64,000 bases of DNA from Streptomyces taklimakanensis (lineage in GTDB: Bacteria > Actinomycetota > Actinomycetes > Streptomycetales > Streptomycetaceae). The notes under the pieces were generated by a model. It was not told the DNA's origin. It worked only from the letters and a program-made list of their open reading frames with translations, and did no database searches. The DNA lies in assembly GCF_009709575.1 (NCBI RefSeq), contig NZ_WIXO01000001.1, positions 1,984,001 to 2,048,000 of the forward strand, written 5' to 3'. The position numbers were made by a program, and so were the translations under genes. Numbering within the stretch: position 1 is the first letter of the stretch; each line of letters begins with the position of its first letter. Shown piece by piece: positions 20,786-29,886 of the stretch.

Positions 20786-23182
20786 ATGAACGAGGATCCC
20801 GAGGCGCCGAACGGCGACGAGCAGCCGCGGCGCGCCGGCCTGCGCCGGCTGCTGCCCACCTGGCGGACCACCCTGGCCGCCGGCACCGTGACCGTCCTGG
20901 CCGGCGCCGGCGCCCTGGTCGCCGGCTACCTGCTCGTGGACATCCCCGAGCCCAACTCCGCCGCGGCCGCCCAGAACAACGTCTACCTCTACGCCGACGG
21001 CACCCCCCTCGCCCGCGACGGCGAGGTCAACCGCCAGAACGTCGAGCTCTCCGACATCCCCGAAACCACCCGACAGGCCGTTCTCGCCGCCGAGGACCGG
21101 GACTTCTACCACCAGCCCGCCATCGACCCCAAAGCCATGATCCGCGCCGGCTGGAACATGCTCCAGGGCGAGGGGAAACAGTCCGGCTCCACCATCACCC
21201 AGCAGTACGTCAAGAACTACTACCTCGGTCAGGAGCAGACCCTCGCCCGCAAGACCAAGGAACTCTTCATCGCCCTCAAGCTCGACCGCGAGGCCAGCAA
21301 GGACGAGATCCTCACCGGCTACCTCAACACCAGCTACTTCGGCCGCAACGCCTACGGCATCCAGGCCGCCGCCCACGCCTACTACGGCAAGGACGCCGGC
21401 GACCTCACCACCGCCGAGGGCGCCTACCTCGCCGCCCTCCTCAACTCCCCCAACCTCTACGACGTCGCCGCCCACCCCGAGAACCGCGACCGCGCCGTCG
21501 CCCGCTGGAAGTACGTCCTCGGCGGCATGGTCGACGAGGGCTGGCTCACCCCCCGCCAACGCGACGCCATGGAATTCCCCGAGCCCAACCCCGCCACTCC
21601 CCCCAACAGCCTCTCCGGTCAGCGCGGCTACCTCGTCGAAGCCGTCAAACAGCACCTCGCCGCCAACGACGTCCTCACCGAGCGAGAGCTCTCCCAGGGC
21701 GGTTACCGCATCACCACCACCATCGACCGGAAGAAGCAGGACGCCCTCGTCGAGACCGTCGAACGCGAACTCCTCTCCCGACTCGACGACGAACGCGAGA
21801 TCGACCGCTACGTCCGTGCCGGCGCCACCTCCATCGACACCGACACCGGCGAGGTCGTCGCCATGTACGGCGGGGTCGACTACACCCGCCAGTACGTCAA
21901 CAACGCCACCCGCCGCGACTACCAGGCCGGCTCCACCTTCAAGCCCATCGTCTACGCCGCCGCCCTGGAACACCGCGCCAGGACCCGCGGCGGCGACCTC
22001 ATCGGCCCCGGCACCACCTACGACGGCACCAGCGGACGCACGGTCGTCGGCCCCCACGGCCCCACCGACTGGCGGCCCGAGAACGAGGACGACGTCGACT
22101 ACGGCGACATCCCCGTCACCACCGCCATGAACAAGTCCGTCAACGCCGTCTTCGCCCAGATGGGCATGGACGTCGGCCCCGAGAAGATCAAGAAGACCGC
22201 CACCGCGCTCGGCCTGCCCCGGGACACCCCCGGCATGAGCGACGCCCTGGGCGCCGTCGCGCTGGGCACCTCCACCCCCAGCACCCTCGACCTCGCCCAC
22301 GCCTACGCCACCCTCGCCAACCACGGCGAACGCGTCGACCGCACCCTCGTCAAGAAGATCACCCACAACGGCGACCCCGTCCGTCTCCCCGAACGCCGCA
22401 CCGAACAGGCCGTCTCCCGCTCCTCCGCCGACGCCACCACCGCCGTGCTGCGCGGCGTCGTCAAGGAGGGCACCGGCACCGCGGCCCAGGCCGCCGGCCG
22501 CCCCGCGGCGGGCAAGACCGGCACCGCCGAGGAGGACCAGGCGGCCTGGTTCGCCGGCTACACGCCCGAACTGGCCACCGTCGTCGCCGTCATGGGCCAG
22601 GACCCCAAGACCGGCGCCCACAAACCCCTCTACGGCGCCGCCGGGCTCCCCCGCGTCAACGGTGCCGACTTCCCCGCCCGCATCTGGGCCGCCTACACCG
22701 AACGCGCCCTGCGCGGCACGCCCGTGCAGGACTTCCGGCTCAAGCCCGGCAAGAACCGCGCCCCCGGATCGGCCTCCCCCGACCCCTCCGACGGGGCCTC
22801 GTCCCCGCCCGAGGAGGACGCCACGCCGATCACCGGCACCGAGGAGCCCGAAGCCCCCGGTCCGGGCGGGTCCGGGAGCCCCGGCACCGACAGCGACGAC
22901 GCCGAGAACGACATCGAGAACGACGCCGAGAACGGCGCCGCCGACCGGGACGACGGACGCAACGGGCACGACGACCCCGCCCACCGGGACGCACGGGCCC
23001 CCGGCACCGAGCCGTCGCCCCCGGGGGACGCCGGGAAGAACCCCGACGGGCCCGCCGGCCACGGCGGGCGGACCGGGACCGACAAGGCGGACGACCGCCA
23101 CGGGACCGGTGCCTCCCCCACCCCGAAGCCTCCCGCCCCCTCGGCGCACCACTCCCCCGCCGCCGTCGCCGGGCCCCGGTGA
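20786..23182 (+). CDS. class A penicillin-binding protein (transglycosylase/transpeptidase)
   Basis: A 798-residue bifunctional peptidoglycan synthase. It has a short cytoplasmic N-terminus, one membrane anchor (about 28-50), a GT51 transglycosylase domain ('VLAAEDRDFYHQPAID', 'GSTITQQYVKN', 'RKTKELFIALKLD', 'GYLNTSYFGRNAYGI') and a penicillin-binding domain with STFK (Ser383), SVN (Ser451) and KTGTA (Lys577). The last 150 residues are a disordered Asp/Gly/Pro-rich tail, common in streptomycete PBPs. The ATG at 20786 has AAGGAG. The gene is monocistronic and ends at a bidirectional terminator shared with the GroES-like gene. Confidence 0.92.
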   Translation: MNEDPEAPNGDEQPRRAGLRRLLPTWRTTLAAGTVTVLAGAGALVAGYLLVDIPEPNSAAAAQNNVYLYADGTPLARDGEVNRQNVELSDIPETTRQAVLAAEDRDFYHQPAIDPKAMIRAGWNMLQGEGKQSGSTITQQYVKNYYLGQEQTLARKTKELFIALKLDREASKDEILTGYLNTSYFGRNAYGIQAAAHAYYGKDAGDLTTAEGAYLAALLNSPNLYDVAAHPENRDRAVARWKYVLGGMVDEGWLTPRQRDAMEFPEPNPATPPNSLSGQRGYLVEAVKQHLAANDVLTERELSQGGYRITTTIDRKKQDALVETVERELLSRLDDEREIDRYVRAGATSIDTDTGEVVAMYGGVDYTRQYVNNATRRDYQAGSTFKPIVYAAALEHRARTRGGDLIGPGTTYDGTSGRTVVGPHGPTDWRPENEDDVDYGDIPVTTAMNKSVNAVFAQMGMDVGPEKIKKTATALGLPRDTPGMSDALGAVALGTSTPSTLDLAHAYATLANHGERVDRTLVKKITHNGDPVRLPERRTEQAVSRSSADATTAVLRGVVKEGTGTAAQAAGRPAAGKTGTAEEDQAAWFAGYTPELATVVAVMGQDPKTGAHKPLYGAAGLPRVNGADFPARIWAAYTERALRGTPVQDFRLKPGKNRAPGSASPDPSDGASSPPEEDATPITGTEEPEAPGPGGSGSPGTDSDDAENDIENDAENGAADRDDGRNGHDDPAHRDARAPGTEPSPPGDAGKNPDGPAGHGGRTGTDKADDRHGTGASPTPKPPAPSAHHSPAAVAGPR

Positions 23183-23216
23183 CGGCGGCACCGCGGCACC
23201 GCGGCACGCACGCCAG

Positions 23217-23244
23217 GGGCCCGGACCGCCACCGGTCCGGGCCC
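23217..23244. terminator. bidirectional terminator between PBP and GroES-like genes
   Basis: Perfect 11-bp stem (23217-23227 with 23234-23244) and a 6-nt loop in the 88-bp gap between two convergent genes. Confidence 0.75.
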
Positions 23245-23270
23245 ACGAGGTGACGCGTCGAGAAGAACCG

Positions 23271-23615
23271 CTACAGGTACAGGCCGGTGGAATCCTCGGA
23301 GCCCTGCAACCGCTCGGCCGCCACCGCGTGCAGGTCGCGCTCGCGCATCAACACGTACGCCACGCCCCGCACCTCCACCTCGGCACGGTCCGCCGGATCG
23401 AACAACACCCGGTCGCCGGGCTCCACCGTACGCACGTTCTGCCCCACGGCGACCACCTCGGCCCAGTTCAGCCTGCGGCCGACCGCGGCCGTCGCGGGAA
23501 TGACGATGCCACCGGAGGACCGGCGCTCGCCCTCGGGAATGTCGGTACGCACCAGCACCCGGTCGTGCAGCATCCGGATGGGCAGCTTGTCATGGTGGGA
23601 CGTCTGGGAACTCAC
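23271..23615 (-). CDS. GroES-family co-chaperone-like protein
   Basis: A 114-residue protein with a Cpn10 fold pattern: 'LPIRMLHDRVLVRTDIPEGERRSSGGIVIPATA' and 'RLNWAEVVAVGQNVRTVEPGDRVLFDP'. No groEL is adjacent, so this is the solitary GroES-like paralogue of Streptomyces instead of the groES of the chaperonin operon. Residues 75-114 ('VEVRGVAYVLMRERDLHAVAAERL') resemble the GroES C-terminal strand. The GTG at 23615 begins VSSQTSHHDKLP. The DUF3618 gene ends 22 bp upstream, so the two are probably co-transcribed. Chaperone activity is inferred only from the fold. Confidence 0.85.
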   Translation of the reverse strand: MSSQTSHHDKLPIRMLHDRVLVRTDIPEGERRSSGGIVIPATAAVGRRLNWAEVVAVGQNVRTVEPGDRVLFDPADRAEVEVRGVAYVLMRERDLHAVAAERLQGSEDSTGLYL

Positions 23616-23637
23616 GACAAGACCGTATCTCAGCCGC

Positions 23638-23958
23638 TCAACCGCGCCGACGCCGAGCCGACAACACGACCAGGCCCACCACTCCGACGGCCACCAGCGC
23701 CACCGGCACGATCCGCTCCGTCCGCGGCCGCCCCTCCTCGTCCGTGAACCTCTCCCGCACGTCGGACACCGCACGGTTCACCGCCACGTACGCCCGCCCC
23801 GCCGTACGGTCCACCACCGCCGCGGCCCGCGCCTTCGCGTCCCCCGCGATCGTCTTCGGGTGCACCCGCACCGCCAACTCGTCCAGCGTCGCGGCGAGCT
23901 CCTGCCGCCTGCGGACGATCGCCGCCTCGATCTCCGCGGGGGTCCTGGCTTCCGACAC
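23638..23958 (-). CDS. DUF3618 domain membrane protein
   Basis: A 106-residue protein starting at GTG 23958 (GGAGG nine bases upstream). The N-terminal half has the DUF3618 pattern 'RTPAEIEAAIVRRRQELAATLDELAVRVHPKT', followed by a helical segment and a C-terminal membrane span (IVPVALVAVGVVGLVVL) with an Arg-rich end. Function is unknown; the domain is found in actinobacterial stress-linked membrane proteins. The gene is 22 bp upstream of the GroES-like gene. Confidence 0.82.
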   Translation of the reverse strand: MSEARTPAEIEAAIVRRRQELAATLDELAVRVHPKTIAGDAKARAAAVVDRTAGRAYVAVNRAVSDVRERFTDEEGRPRTERIVPVALVAVGVVGLVVLSARRRRG

Positions 23959-23974
23959 CGCACTGCCTCCGTAG

Positions 23975-24001
23975 GTCTCGTCCGTCTCGTCCGTCTCGTC
24001 T
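23975..24001. repeat. 9-bp tandem repeat in 5' region of DUF3618 gene
   Basis: Three copies of GTCTCGTCC (the last ending in T), just upstream of the DUF3618 ribosome site. If the gene began at the longer frame it would encode Asp-Glu-Thr repeats. Confidence 0.8.
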
Positions 24002-24175
24002 GCCCCACCCGGGCTGCCCCGCACCGGGCATCCGGCCATCGGACAGTGTGGCAGCTCCCCACCTCCGGTGCCCCGCGCCACCCCCGACACACCCCGTGGC
24101 TAGGCTTTCGAACCGACAGCGGGCCCGCGTATCCGACGGCCCCGACCGCACAGAGCCCCGCCCGAGGAGCCACCG

Positions 24176-24643
24176 ATGAGCGAGCGACTGCAACCCGGCG
24201 ACACCGCCCCCGCCTTCACCCTGCCCGACGCCGACGGCAACCCCGTCTCGCTCGCCGACCGCGCCGGCCGCAAGGTCGTCGTCTACTTCTACCCCGCCGC
24301 CCTCACTCCCGGCTGCACCAAGCAGGCCTGCGACTTCACCGACAACCTCGACCTCCTCGCCGAGGCGGGCTACGAGGTGATCGGCGTCTCCCCCGACAAG
24401 CCGGAGAAGCTGGCGGCGTTCCGCGATAAGGAGAACCTGAAGGTCACCCTCGTCTCGGACCCGGAGAAGGAGGTCATGCGGGCGTACGGGGCCTTCGGCG
24501 AGAAGAAGCTCTACGGCAGGACCGTCACCGGCGTCATCCGCTCCACGGTGATCGTGGACGAGGAGGGGAAGGTCGAGCGGGCCCTGTACAACGTCAAGGC
24601 CACCGGCCACGTCGCCAAGCTCATCCGGGACCTGGCCATCTGA
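24176..24643 (+). CDS. bcp: thioredoxin-dependent thiol peroxidase (Bcp/PrxQ)
   Basis: A 155-residue cytoplasmic peroxiredoxin that reduces hydrogen peroxide and organic hydroperoxides with thioredoxin. The peroxidatic Cys47 and resolving Cys52 sit in 'YFYPAALTPGCTKQACDF', the atypical 2-Cys PrxQ pattern, with the conserved Arg in 'GVIRSTVIVDEEG'. The Pro before the Thr motif is kept. The ATG at 24176 follows a GAGGAG site. It is divergent from the DUF3618/GroES pair. Confidence 0.93.
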   Translation: MSERLQPGDTAPAFTLPDADGNPVSLADRAGRKVVVYFYPAALTPGCTKQACDFTDNLDLLAEAGYEVIGVSPDKPEKLAAFRDKENLKVTLVSDPEKEVMRAYGAFGEKKLYGRTVTGVIRSTVIVDEEGKVERALYNVKATGHVAKLIRDLAI

Positions 24644-24853
24644 CCCGCGCCTCGGCCCCTCCCCCGCCCTCCCCCGCCCTCCCCGGACGGCGTGACCGAC
24701 CGTCACCGGAGCCGTCGACCGGTGCGGTCCGCGCGACGGGGGACCGATCCACCACCGCGCGGATCGTCCACCGGGGGAGGGGCCGCGCCGTCACCGGCCG
24801 GCTCCACCTGCCTGCGGACGGTGCCCGGCGACCGATACGATGACGTACGACCG

Positions 24854-24937
24854 GCGGCCGTGGCGGAATTGGCCTACGCGCAGCACTTAGGATGCTGTGG
24901 GAGAAATCCCTTGAGGGTTCGAGTCCCTCCGGCCGCA
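24854..24937 (+). tRNA. tRNA-Leu(TAG)
   Basis: 84-nt class II tRNA: acceptor GCGGCCG/CGGCCGC with discriminator A, anticodon stem CAGCA/TGCTG with loop CTTAGGA (anticodon TAG, reads CUN), long variable arm and T-arm GAGGG-TTCGAGT-CCCTC. CCA is not encoded. A 12-bp hairpin terminator follows. Confidence 0.95.
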
Positions 24938-24950
24938 CAGACCTCGGTTT

Positions 24951-24981
24951 CGAAGGCCCGGCCCGACGAGCCGGGCCTTCG
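24951..24981. terminator. terminator after tRNA-Leu
   Basis: Perfect 12-bp stem (24951-24962 with 24970-24981) and a 7-nt loop, 13 nt after the tRNA. It also faces the convergent rdgB gene, so it may act in both directions. Confidence 0.75.
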
Positions 24982-25016
24982 GCGTTGCCGGCGGAACCGT
25001 CCGGCAGGCCCGCCCG

Positions 25017-25622
25017 TCAGCTCAGCAGTTCCCTGATCACCGGCGCCAGCTCGCGGAACGCCCGGCCGCGGTGGCTGATGGCGTTCTTCTCCTCCGGGGT
25101 CAGCTCCGCGCAGGTGCGGGTCTCGCCCTCGGGCTGGAGGATGGGGTCGTAGCCGAAACCGCCGGCGCCGGCGGGGGCGCGGCGGAGGGTGCCGGGGAGG
25201 CGCCCCTCGACGACGCGTTCGGTGCCGTCGGGAAGGGCCAGGGCCGCGGCGCAGGTGAAGTGCGCCGCGCGGTGGGGGTCGGCGATGTCGGAGAGCTGGG
25301 CGAGCAGCAGGTCGAGGTTGGCCTTGTCGTCGCCGTGGCGTCCCGCCCAGCGGGCGGAGAAGATGCCGGGGGCTCCGCCGAGAACGTCGACGCACAGCCC
25401 GGAGTCGTCGGCGACGGCGGGGAGGCCGGTGGCGCGGGCGAGGGTGCGGGCCTTGAGGAGCGCGTTCTCGGCGAAGGTGGTGCCGGTCTCCTTGACGTCG
25501 GGGACCTCGGGGTAGGCGTCGGCGCCGACGAGGTCGAGGTCGAGTCCGGCGGCGGAGAGGATGGCCTCCAGTTCGCGGACCTTGTGGGCGTTGCGGGTGG
25601 CGAGGATCAGGCGCTGGCTCAT
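25017..25622 (-). CDS. rdgB: RdgB/HAM1 family XTP/dITP diphosphatase
   Basis: A 201-residue house-cleaning pyrophosphatase that hydrolyses ITP, dITP and XTP so that deaminated purines stay out of nucleic acids. Family motifs are all present: 'LATRNAHKVREL', 'GTTFAENALLKA', 'VADDSGLCVD', 'SARWAG', 'GGFGYDPIL' and 'SHRGRAF'. The gene lies 84 bp beyond the stop of a lipoprotein gene on the same strand; RNase PH is further upstream, the usual rph-rdgB neighbourhood in actinomycetes with one gene inserted. Confidence 0.93.
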   Translation of the reverse strand: MSQRLILATRNAHKVRELEAILSAAGLDLDLVGADAYPEVPDVKETGTTFAENALLKARTLARATGLPAVADDSGLCVDVLGGAPGIFSARWAGRHGDDKANLDLLLAQLSDIADPHRAAHFTCAAALALPDGTERVVEGRLPGTLRRAPAGAGGFGYDPILQPEGETRTCAELTPEEKNAISHRGRAFRELAPVIRELLS

Positions 25623-25706
25623 GGGATCCGATTATCCCGGTGTGCCGGCCGTGCCGCGGGGGCGGTCGGCCGTCACCGGGTGGCCCGTCCGCCGAAGCGC
25701 CCTCGG

Positions 25707-26084
25707 TCAGGCGGGCGAGCAGACCTGGGTGAGTTCGTCGGCGGCGTCGACGACGGGGCCGGCGTCGGGGGCCTTGCCCTGTTCGACGGATTCGCGGACG
25801 TTGTCGGCGGCCTGCCGGAGGTCGTCGACGACCTTGGTGATGTCGGGGTTTTCGGTGCTGTCGGCGATCTTGTCGAGGTTGGTGTCGATGCGGTCCAGGG
25901 ACTCGTTGATCTCGGCGGGGTTCTCGACGCCGTCGGCGACGGCCTGCTGGAGGGCGCCGGCGCTGTCGACGACGACGGCGGTGTTGGCGCAGTCCAGGGC
26001 GTTCTGGACCGCGCTGCAGCCCGACAGGGGCACGGCGAGGGCGAGGGGGACGAGGGTTGCGAGGATGGTCCGGCGGCGGCGCAT
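25707..26084 (-). CDS. hypothetical lipoprotein
   Basis: A 125-residue exported protein. The N-terminus is a lipoprotein signal (MRRRRTILATLVPLALAVPLSGC, lipid Cys23) and the mature part is helical and acidic, with repeated 'I..SLDRIDTNLDKIADS' and 'VVDDLRQAADNVRESVEQGK' segments and two further Cys. I do not recognise a domain. It sits between rph and rdgB on the same strand; 236 bp separate it from rph and contain nothing I can name. The likely role is at the outer face of the membrane. Confidence 0.75.
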   Translation of the reverse strand: MRRRRTILATLVPLALAVPLSGCSAVQNALDCANTAVVVDSAGALQQAVADGVENPAEINESLDRIDTNLDKIADSTENPDITKVVDDLRQAADNVRESVEQGKAPDAGPVVDAADELTQVCSPA

Positions 26085-26320
26085 GGGGCCCCTTCTGTCG
26101 GGCCTCTACGAGGCGACTGGACGGTGCTTGGGAGATGCTCGGGCAGTGCTCGGGCGATGCCTGGACGGGCCGTACGGCTCGACCCGTACGGCCCGTGCCC
26201 TCTATGACGCGTAAAGCGCTCGCAAAGTTCCGCGCGTCTCCGTGTTCTTCGGACGCGTGACGCTCCCGGCGTCCGCCCCGTCGATCGGGACCGCGGGTTC
26301 CGCCGCTCCTCCGGGGGTGG

Positions 26321-27049
26321 TCACCGGGTGGAGAGCGCCTGGCGCTGTGCTCCGTCGAGTTGGGCGCAGCCCGCGACGGCGAGGTCGAGGAGGGCGTCGA
26401 GTTCGGCGCGGGCGAAGGGGCTTCCCTCGGCGGTGCCCTGGACCTCGACGAAGCGGCCGTCGCCGGTGCAGACGACGTTCATGTCGGTTTCGGCGCGGAC
26501 GTCCTCCTCGTAGCGGAGGTCGAGGAGGGGGGTGCCGTCGACGATGCCGACGCTGACGGCGGAGACGGTGCCGGTCAGGGGTTGGGCCTTGGCGCGGACG
26601 AGCTTGTTGTCGCGGGCCCAGGTGAGGGCGTCGGCGAGGGCGACGTAGGCGCCGGTGATGGCGGCGGTGCGGGTCCCGCCGTCGGCCTGGAGGACGTCGC
26701 AGTCGAGGACGACGGTGTTCTCGCCGAGGGCCTTGAGGTCGACGACGGCGCGGAGGGACCGGCCGATGAGGCGGGAGATCTCGTGGGTGCGTCCGCCGAT
26801 CTTCCCGCGGACGGACTCACGGTCGCCGCGGGTGTTGGTGGAGCGGGGGAGCATGGCGTACTCGGCGGTGATCCAGCCTTCGCCGCTGCCCTTGCGCCAG
26901 CGGGGTACGCCTTCGGTGACGCTGGCGGTGCAGAGGACTCGGGTGTCGCCGAAGGAGACGAGGACGGAGCCCTCGGCGTGTTTGCTCCAGCCGCGTTCGA
27001 TGGTGACGGGGCGGAGTTGTTCGGGTGTGCGGCCGTCGATGCGTGACAT
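26321..27049 (-). CDS. rph: ribonuclease PH
   Basis: A 242-residue phosphorolytic 3'-5' exoribonuclease that trims tRNA 3' ends. It is full length, with '[17 protein letters not shown]', '[19 protein letters not shown]', the phosphate-binding '[11 protein letters not shown]', '[24 protein letters not shown]' and '[22 protein letters not shown]'. The ATG at 27049 begins [15 protein letters not shown], the usual start. The GlcNAc EIIB gene lies 123 bp upstream on the same strand. Confidence 0.95.
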   Translation of the reverse strand: MSRIDGRTPEQLRPVTIERGWSKHAEGSVLVSFGDTRVLCTASVTEGVPRWRKGSGEGWITAEYAMLPRSTNTRGDRESVRGKIGGRTHEISRLIGRSLRAVVDLKALGENTVVLDCDVLQADGGTRTAAITGAYVALADALTWARDNKLVRAKAQPLTGTVSAVSVGIVDGTPLLDLRYEEDVRAETDMNVVCTGDGRFVEVQGTAEGSPFARAELDALLDLAVAGCAQLDGAQRQALSTR

Positions 27050-27172
27050 GGGGGCGAGCCTAGTCGCAGGGGTGGGGCGACCGTTTTGGGCGTGTGTCGC
27101 GGTGGTGCCGGTGGTGGGCGGCCGGTGCGGTGGGTGGTGCGGTGGGTGGGCGCGTCCGGCCGGCCGCCCGGT

Positions 27173-27430
27173 TCACATCATGTCCTCGATCTCGGCGGCG
27201 ATGGGGTCGGCGTCGGTGCCGATGACGACCTGGACGGCGGTTCCCATCCTGACGACGCCGTGGGCTCCGGCGGCCTTGAGCGCGGCCTCGTCGATGCGCG
27301 AGGGGTCCTCGACCTCGGTGCGGAGGCGGGTGACGCAGCCCTCGATCTCGATGATGTTGTCGATGCCACCGAGTCCGACGACGATGCTCTCCGCCTTGCC
27401 GGTGGTCCTGTCGCCCGTGCCGTCGATCAT
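27173..27430 (-). CDS. nagF: PTS EIIB component, N-acetylglucosamine type
   Basis: An 85-residue phosphocarrier. The phosphorylated Cys32 lies in 'NIIEIEGCVTRLRTEVEDP', the glucose/GlcNAc-family EIIB motif. It accepts phosphate from EIIA (Crr) and passes it to sugar bound by EIIC. Streptomyces encode the GlcNAc EIIB (NagF) and EIIC (NagE) as separate proteins, and here the EIIC gene lies divergently 376 bp away, which supports the assignment. The ATG at 27430 begins MIDGTGDRTTGKAES. EIIA, HPr and EI are not in the window. Confidence 0.88.
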   Translation of the reverse strand: MIDGTGDRTTGKAESIVVGLGGIDNIIEIEGCVTRLRTEVEDPSRIDEAALKAAGAHGVVRMGTAVQVVIGTDADPIAAEIEDMM

Positions 27431-27806
27431 GTCTTCCGTCCTTGTCGGTCGTTCCGGCCGGTGGCCGCCGGTGGTCCGGCGTCCGGTCCTGTGCCCCGGT
27501 TCGCGGGTTCGACGCCCCGTTCGGCCGGGTCCGTCGTTTCCCTGGTCTTTCGTCCACGTTATGTAAACCTTCGCGGCGGGGCACCCCGACGGTTCTCCGC
27601 CGTTCCGCACCGCTCCTCCGGCCGCCGGGCGGCGGCAGGGGGCGGCGGGGTGACGGGCGCCGGGCCCGCGCGTACTGCATTCCGGCACACTCCCCTCCCG
27701 TCGCGGGGCTTCGGCCCGGCTCGCGCCGGTTGGGGCTTTTATTCGTGTTACAACCTGCCTGGATGATTTCACGGTGCGTTCCGTACGGCCCCACGGGAGG
27801 TAGTCG
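27431..27806. promoter_or_regulatory. divergent GlcNAc PTS control region
   Basis: A 376-bp space between nagF (minus) and nagE (plus) that must hold both promoters. I looked for a full DasR operator and found only a half-match, TGGTCT at 27543-27548 with TCCA a few bases on. A less GC-rich stretch (TTATTCGTGTTACAACC) at about 27738-27755 lies where a nagE promoter would be. Confidence 0.4.
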
Positions 27807-29084
27807 ATGACCACGGCCGCAGCTCAGGCACCCGACGGCCGGAAGGGCCGGGGCTCAGGGGCGATGGCGGTGGCCCAGCGCGTCGGCCGCAGTCTGATGC
27901 TGCCGATCGCCACCCTGCCGGCGGCGGCGCTGATGGTCCGACTGGGCTACGAGGACATGCTCGGCCGGGAGGGCCTCCCGGCCGTCGTCAACCGGATCGC
28001 CGAGTTCCTGGCGGCGGGCGGCGGTGCGTTGCTGGACAACCTGCCGTTGCTGTTCGCCGTGGGCATCGCGGTCGGTTTCGCCCGGCGGGCGGACGGTTCG
28101 ACCGGGTTGGCGGCGGTGGTGGGCTATCTGGTCTTCCGCCAGGTGATGGCCGTCTTCGACGATCCCGGCCTGCCGCCCGTGGAGGGGGAGCCCCAGCCGG
28201 CCGACGCCGGAGTGCTGGGGGGCGTGGTGATGGGGATCGTCACCGCGCTGCTGTACCAGCGGTACCACCGCAAGAAGCTGCCGGACTGGCTGGGGTTCTT
28301 CGGCGGTCGGCGGTTGGTGCCGATCCTGGCGTCGTTCGCGGGACTGGGGCTGGGGATCGTCTTCGGCTACGTCTGGCCGGTGCTGGGGGCGGCCATCCAC
28401 GGCCTCGGTGAGTGGCTGGTGGGCTCCGGCGCGCTGGGGGCGGGCGTCTTCGGCGTGGCCAACCGGGCGCTGATCCCGGTCGGGATGCACCACCTGCTGA
28501 ACTCCTTCCCGTGGTTCCAGGCCGGTTCGTACGAGGACGACGGGGTCCGGTACCAGGGGGACATCGCCCGGTTCCTGCACGGGGATCCGACGGCGGGGCA
28601 GTTCATGACCGGTTTCTTCCCCATCATGATGTTCGCCCTGCCGGCGGCCTGTCTGGCGATGTACCACTGCGCCCGCCCGGAGCGGCGCAAGGCGGTGGGC
28701 GGGATGATGTTCTCGATCGCGCTGACGGCCTTCGTGACGGGGGTGACGGAACCGATCGAGTTCGCCTTCGTCTTCGTCGCGCCGGCGCTGTACGCGGTCC
28801 ACGCGGTGTTGACGGGAGCCTCGATGGCGCTGAGTTGGGCGCTGGGGGCCCGGGACGGCTTCGGTTTCTCGGCGGGCGCGATCGACTTCCTGCTGAACCT
28901 GGGGATCGCGTCGCGGCCGTGGTTGCTGGTGCTGCTCGGGCTGTGCTTCGCGGGGGTGTACTACGTGGTCTTCCGGTTCGCGATCCTGCGGTTCGACCTG
29001 CCGACACCGGGGCGGGAACCGGAGGATCCGGAGGAACCGGGAAAGGAGGCCGCCGAGGAGGACCGGGCCCGGTACCGGGCGTAG
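27807..29084 (+). CDS. nagE: PTS EIIC component, N-acetylglucosamine permease
   Basis: A 425-residue membrane permease of the PTS glucose-glucoside family, with about ten hydrophobic spans and no fused EIIB. The substrate-site motif is 'VTGVTEPIEFAFVFVAP'; others are 'GVANRALIPVGMHHLLNSFPWFQ' and 'FMTGFFPIMMFALPAACLAMYH'. It transports and phosphorylates GlcNAc together with NagF and Crr. As I recall, S. coelicolor has two tandem EIIC genes here (nagE1, nagE2); this strain shows only one. The ATG at 27807 has GGGAGG. The C-terminal tail is acidic. Confidence 0.9.
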   Translation: MTTAAAQAPDGRKGRGSGAMAVAQRVGRSLMLPIATLPAAALMVRLGYEDMLGREGLPAVVNRIAEFLAAGGGALLDNLPLLFAVGIAVGFARRADGSTGLAAVVGYLVFRQVMAVFDDPGLPPVEGEPQPADAGVLGGVVMGIVTALLYQRYHRKKLPDWLGFFGGRRLVPILASFAGLGLGIVFGYVWPVLGAAIHGLGEWLVGSGALGAGVFGVANRALIPVGMHHLLNSFPWFQAGSYEDDGVRYQGDIARFLHGDPTAGQFMTGFFPIMMFALPAACLAMYHCARPERRKAVGGMMFSIALTAFVTGVTEPIEFAFVFVAPALYAVHAVLTGASMALSWALGARDGFGFSAGAIDFLLNLGIASRPWLLVLLGLCFAGVYYVVFRFAILRFDLPTPGREPEDPEEPGKEAAEEDRARYRA

Positions 29085-29130
29085 GCGCGGGGCCGGGGCC
29101 GTCGGTCCCGACCCCCCCCCGGCGGGGGCG

Positions 29131-29886
29131 TCAGAGTTCGTAGACGGCTCCGGGGCGGGCCATCTCCACGGGCCCGCCGAAGGCGGTCTCGGCGTCGCGC
29201 AGGTTGTGCCGGGGGTCGGTCCACGGCGGGATGTGGGTGAGGACGAGCCGTGCCGCCCCGGCCCGCTCGGCGCACTCGCCGGCCTGCCGGCCGTTGAGGT
29301 GCAGCTCGGGGAGGTCCTCCTTGCCGTCGGTGAAGGAGGCTTCGCACAGGAAGAGGTCGGTGTCCCGGGCCAGGTCGCACAGGGCGTCGCAGGGGCCGCT
29401 GTCGCCGGAGTAGGCGAGGCTTTTGCCACCGTGCTCGACGCGGAAGCCGTAGGTCTCCACCGGGTGGCGGACCCGGTCGGCGGTGACGGTCAGCGGGCCG
29501 AGCCGGAAGCGGGACCGGGGGGCGAGGTCGTGGAAGTCGAAGACCTCGCTCATGGACTTCTCGGTGGGGGTGTCGGCGTAGGCGGTGGTGAGCCGCTGTT
29601 CGGTGCCCCGGGGGCCGTACACGGGGATGGGTTCGCAGCGTCCGCCCTCGTGCCGGTAGTACCGAGCCACGAAGTAGGCGCACATGTCGATGCAGTGGTC
29701 GGCGTGGAGATGGCTGAGGATGACGGCGTCGAGGTCGTAGAGGCCGCAGTGGCGCTGCAGTTCGCCGAGGGCACCGTTGCCCATGTCGAGCAGGAGCCGG
29801 TAGCCGTCGGCCTCGACGAGGTAGCTGGAGCAGGCCGATTCCGCGGACGGGAACGATCCCGAGCAGCCGACGACGGTGAGCTTCAT
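29131..29886 (-). CDS. MBL-fold metallo-hydrolase
   Basis: A 251-residue metallo-beta-lactamase-fold hydrolase. The metal motif is SHLHADH (His59, His61, Asp63, His64), with further ligands in 'SGDSGPCDAL' and 'LVLTHIPPW'. Its start 'MKLTVVGCSGSFPSAESACSSYLVE' is typical of the RNase Z/cyclic-nucleotide phosphodiesterase-like branch. The natural substrate is unknown. The ATG at 29886 has its GGAGG rather far upstream (about 13 bp). It converges on nagE. Confidence 0.85.
   Translation of the reverse strand: MKLTVVGCSGSFPSAESACSSYLVEADGYRLLLDMGNGALGELQRHCGLYDLDAVILSHLHADHCIDMCAYFVARYYRHEGGRCEPIPVYGPRGTEQRLTTAYADTPTEKSMSEVFDFHDLAPRSRFRLGPLTVTADRVRHPVETYGFRVEHGGKSLAYSGDSGPCDALCDLARDTDLFLCEASFTDGKEDLPELHLNGRQAGECAERAGAARLVLTHIPPWTDPRHNLRDAETAFGGPVEMARPGAVYEL

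Noticed and set aside
20183-23191. Long minus-strand frame opposite the PBP gene
   Set aside because: Only its last part (20260-20596) has family likeness, as the ABC permease remnant; the rest is antisense to the PBP gene.
27116-27169. Terminator after the GlcNAc EIIB gene
   Set aside because: The 10-bp arms are separated by a 34-nt loop, too loose to call.
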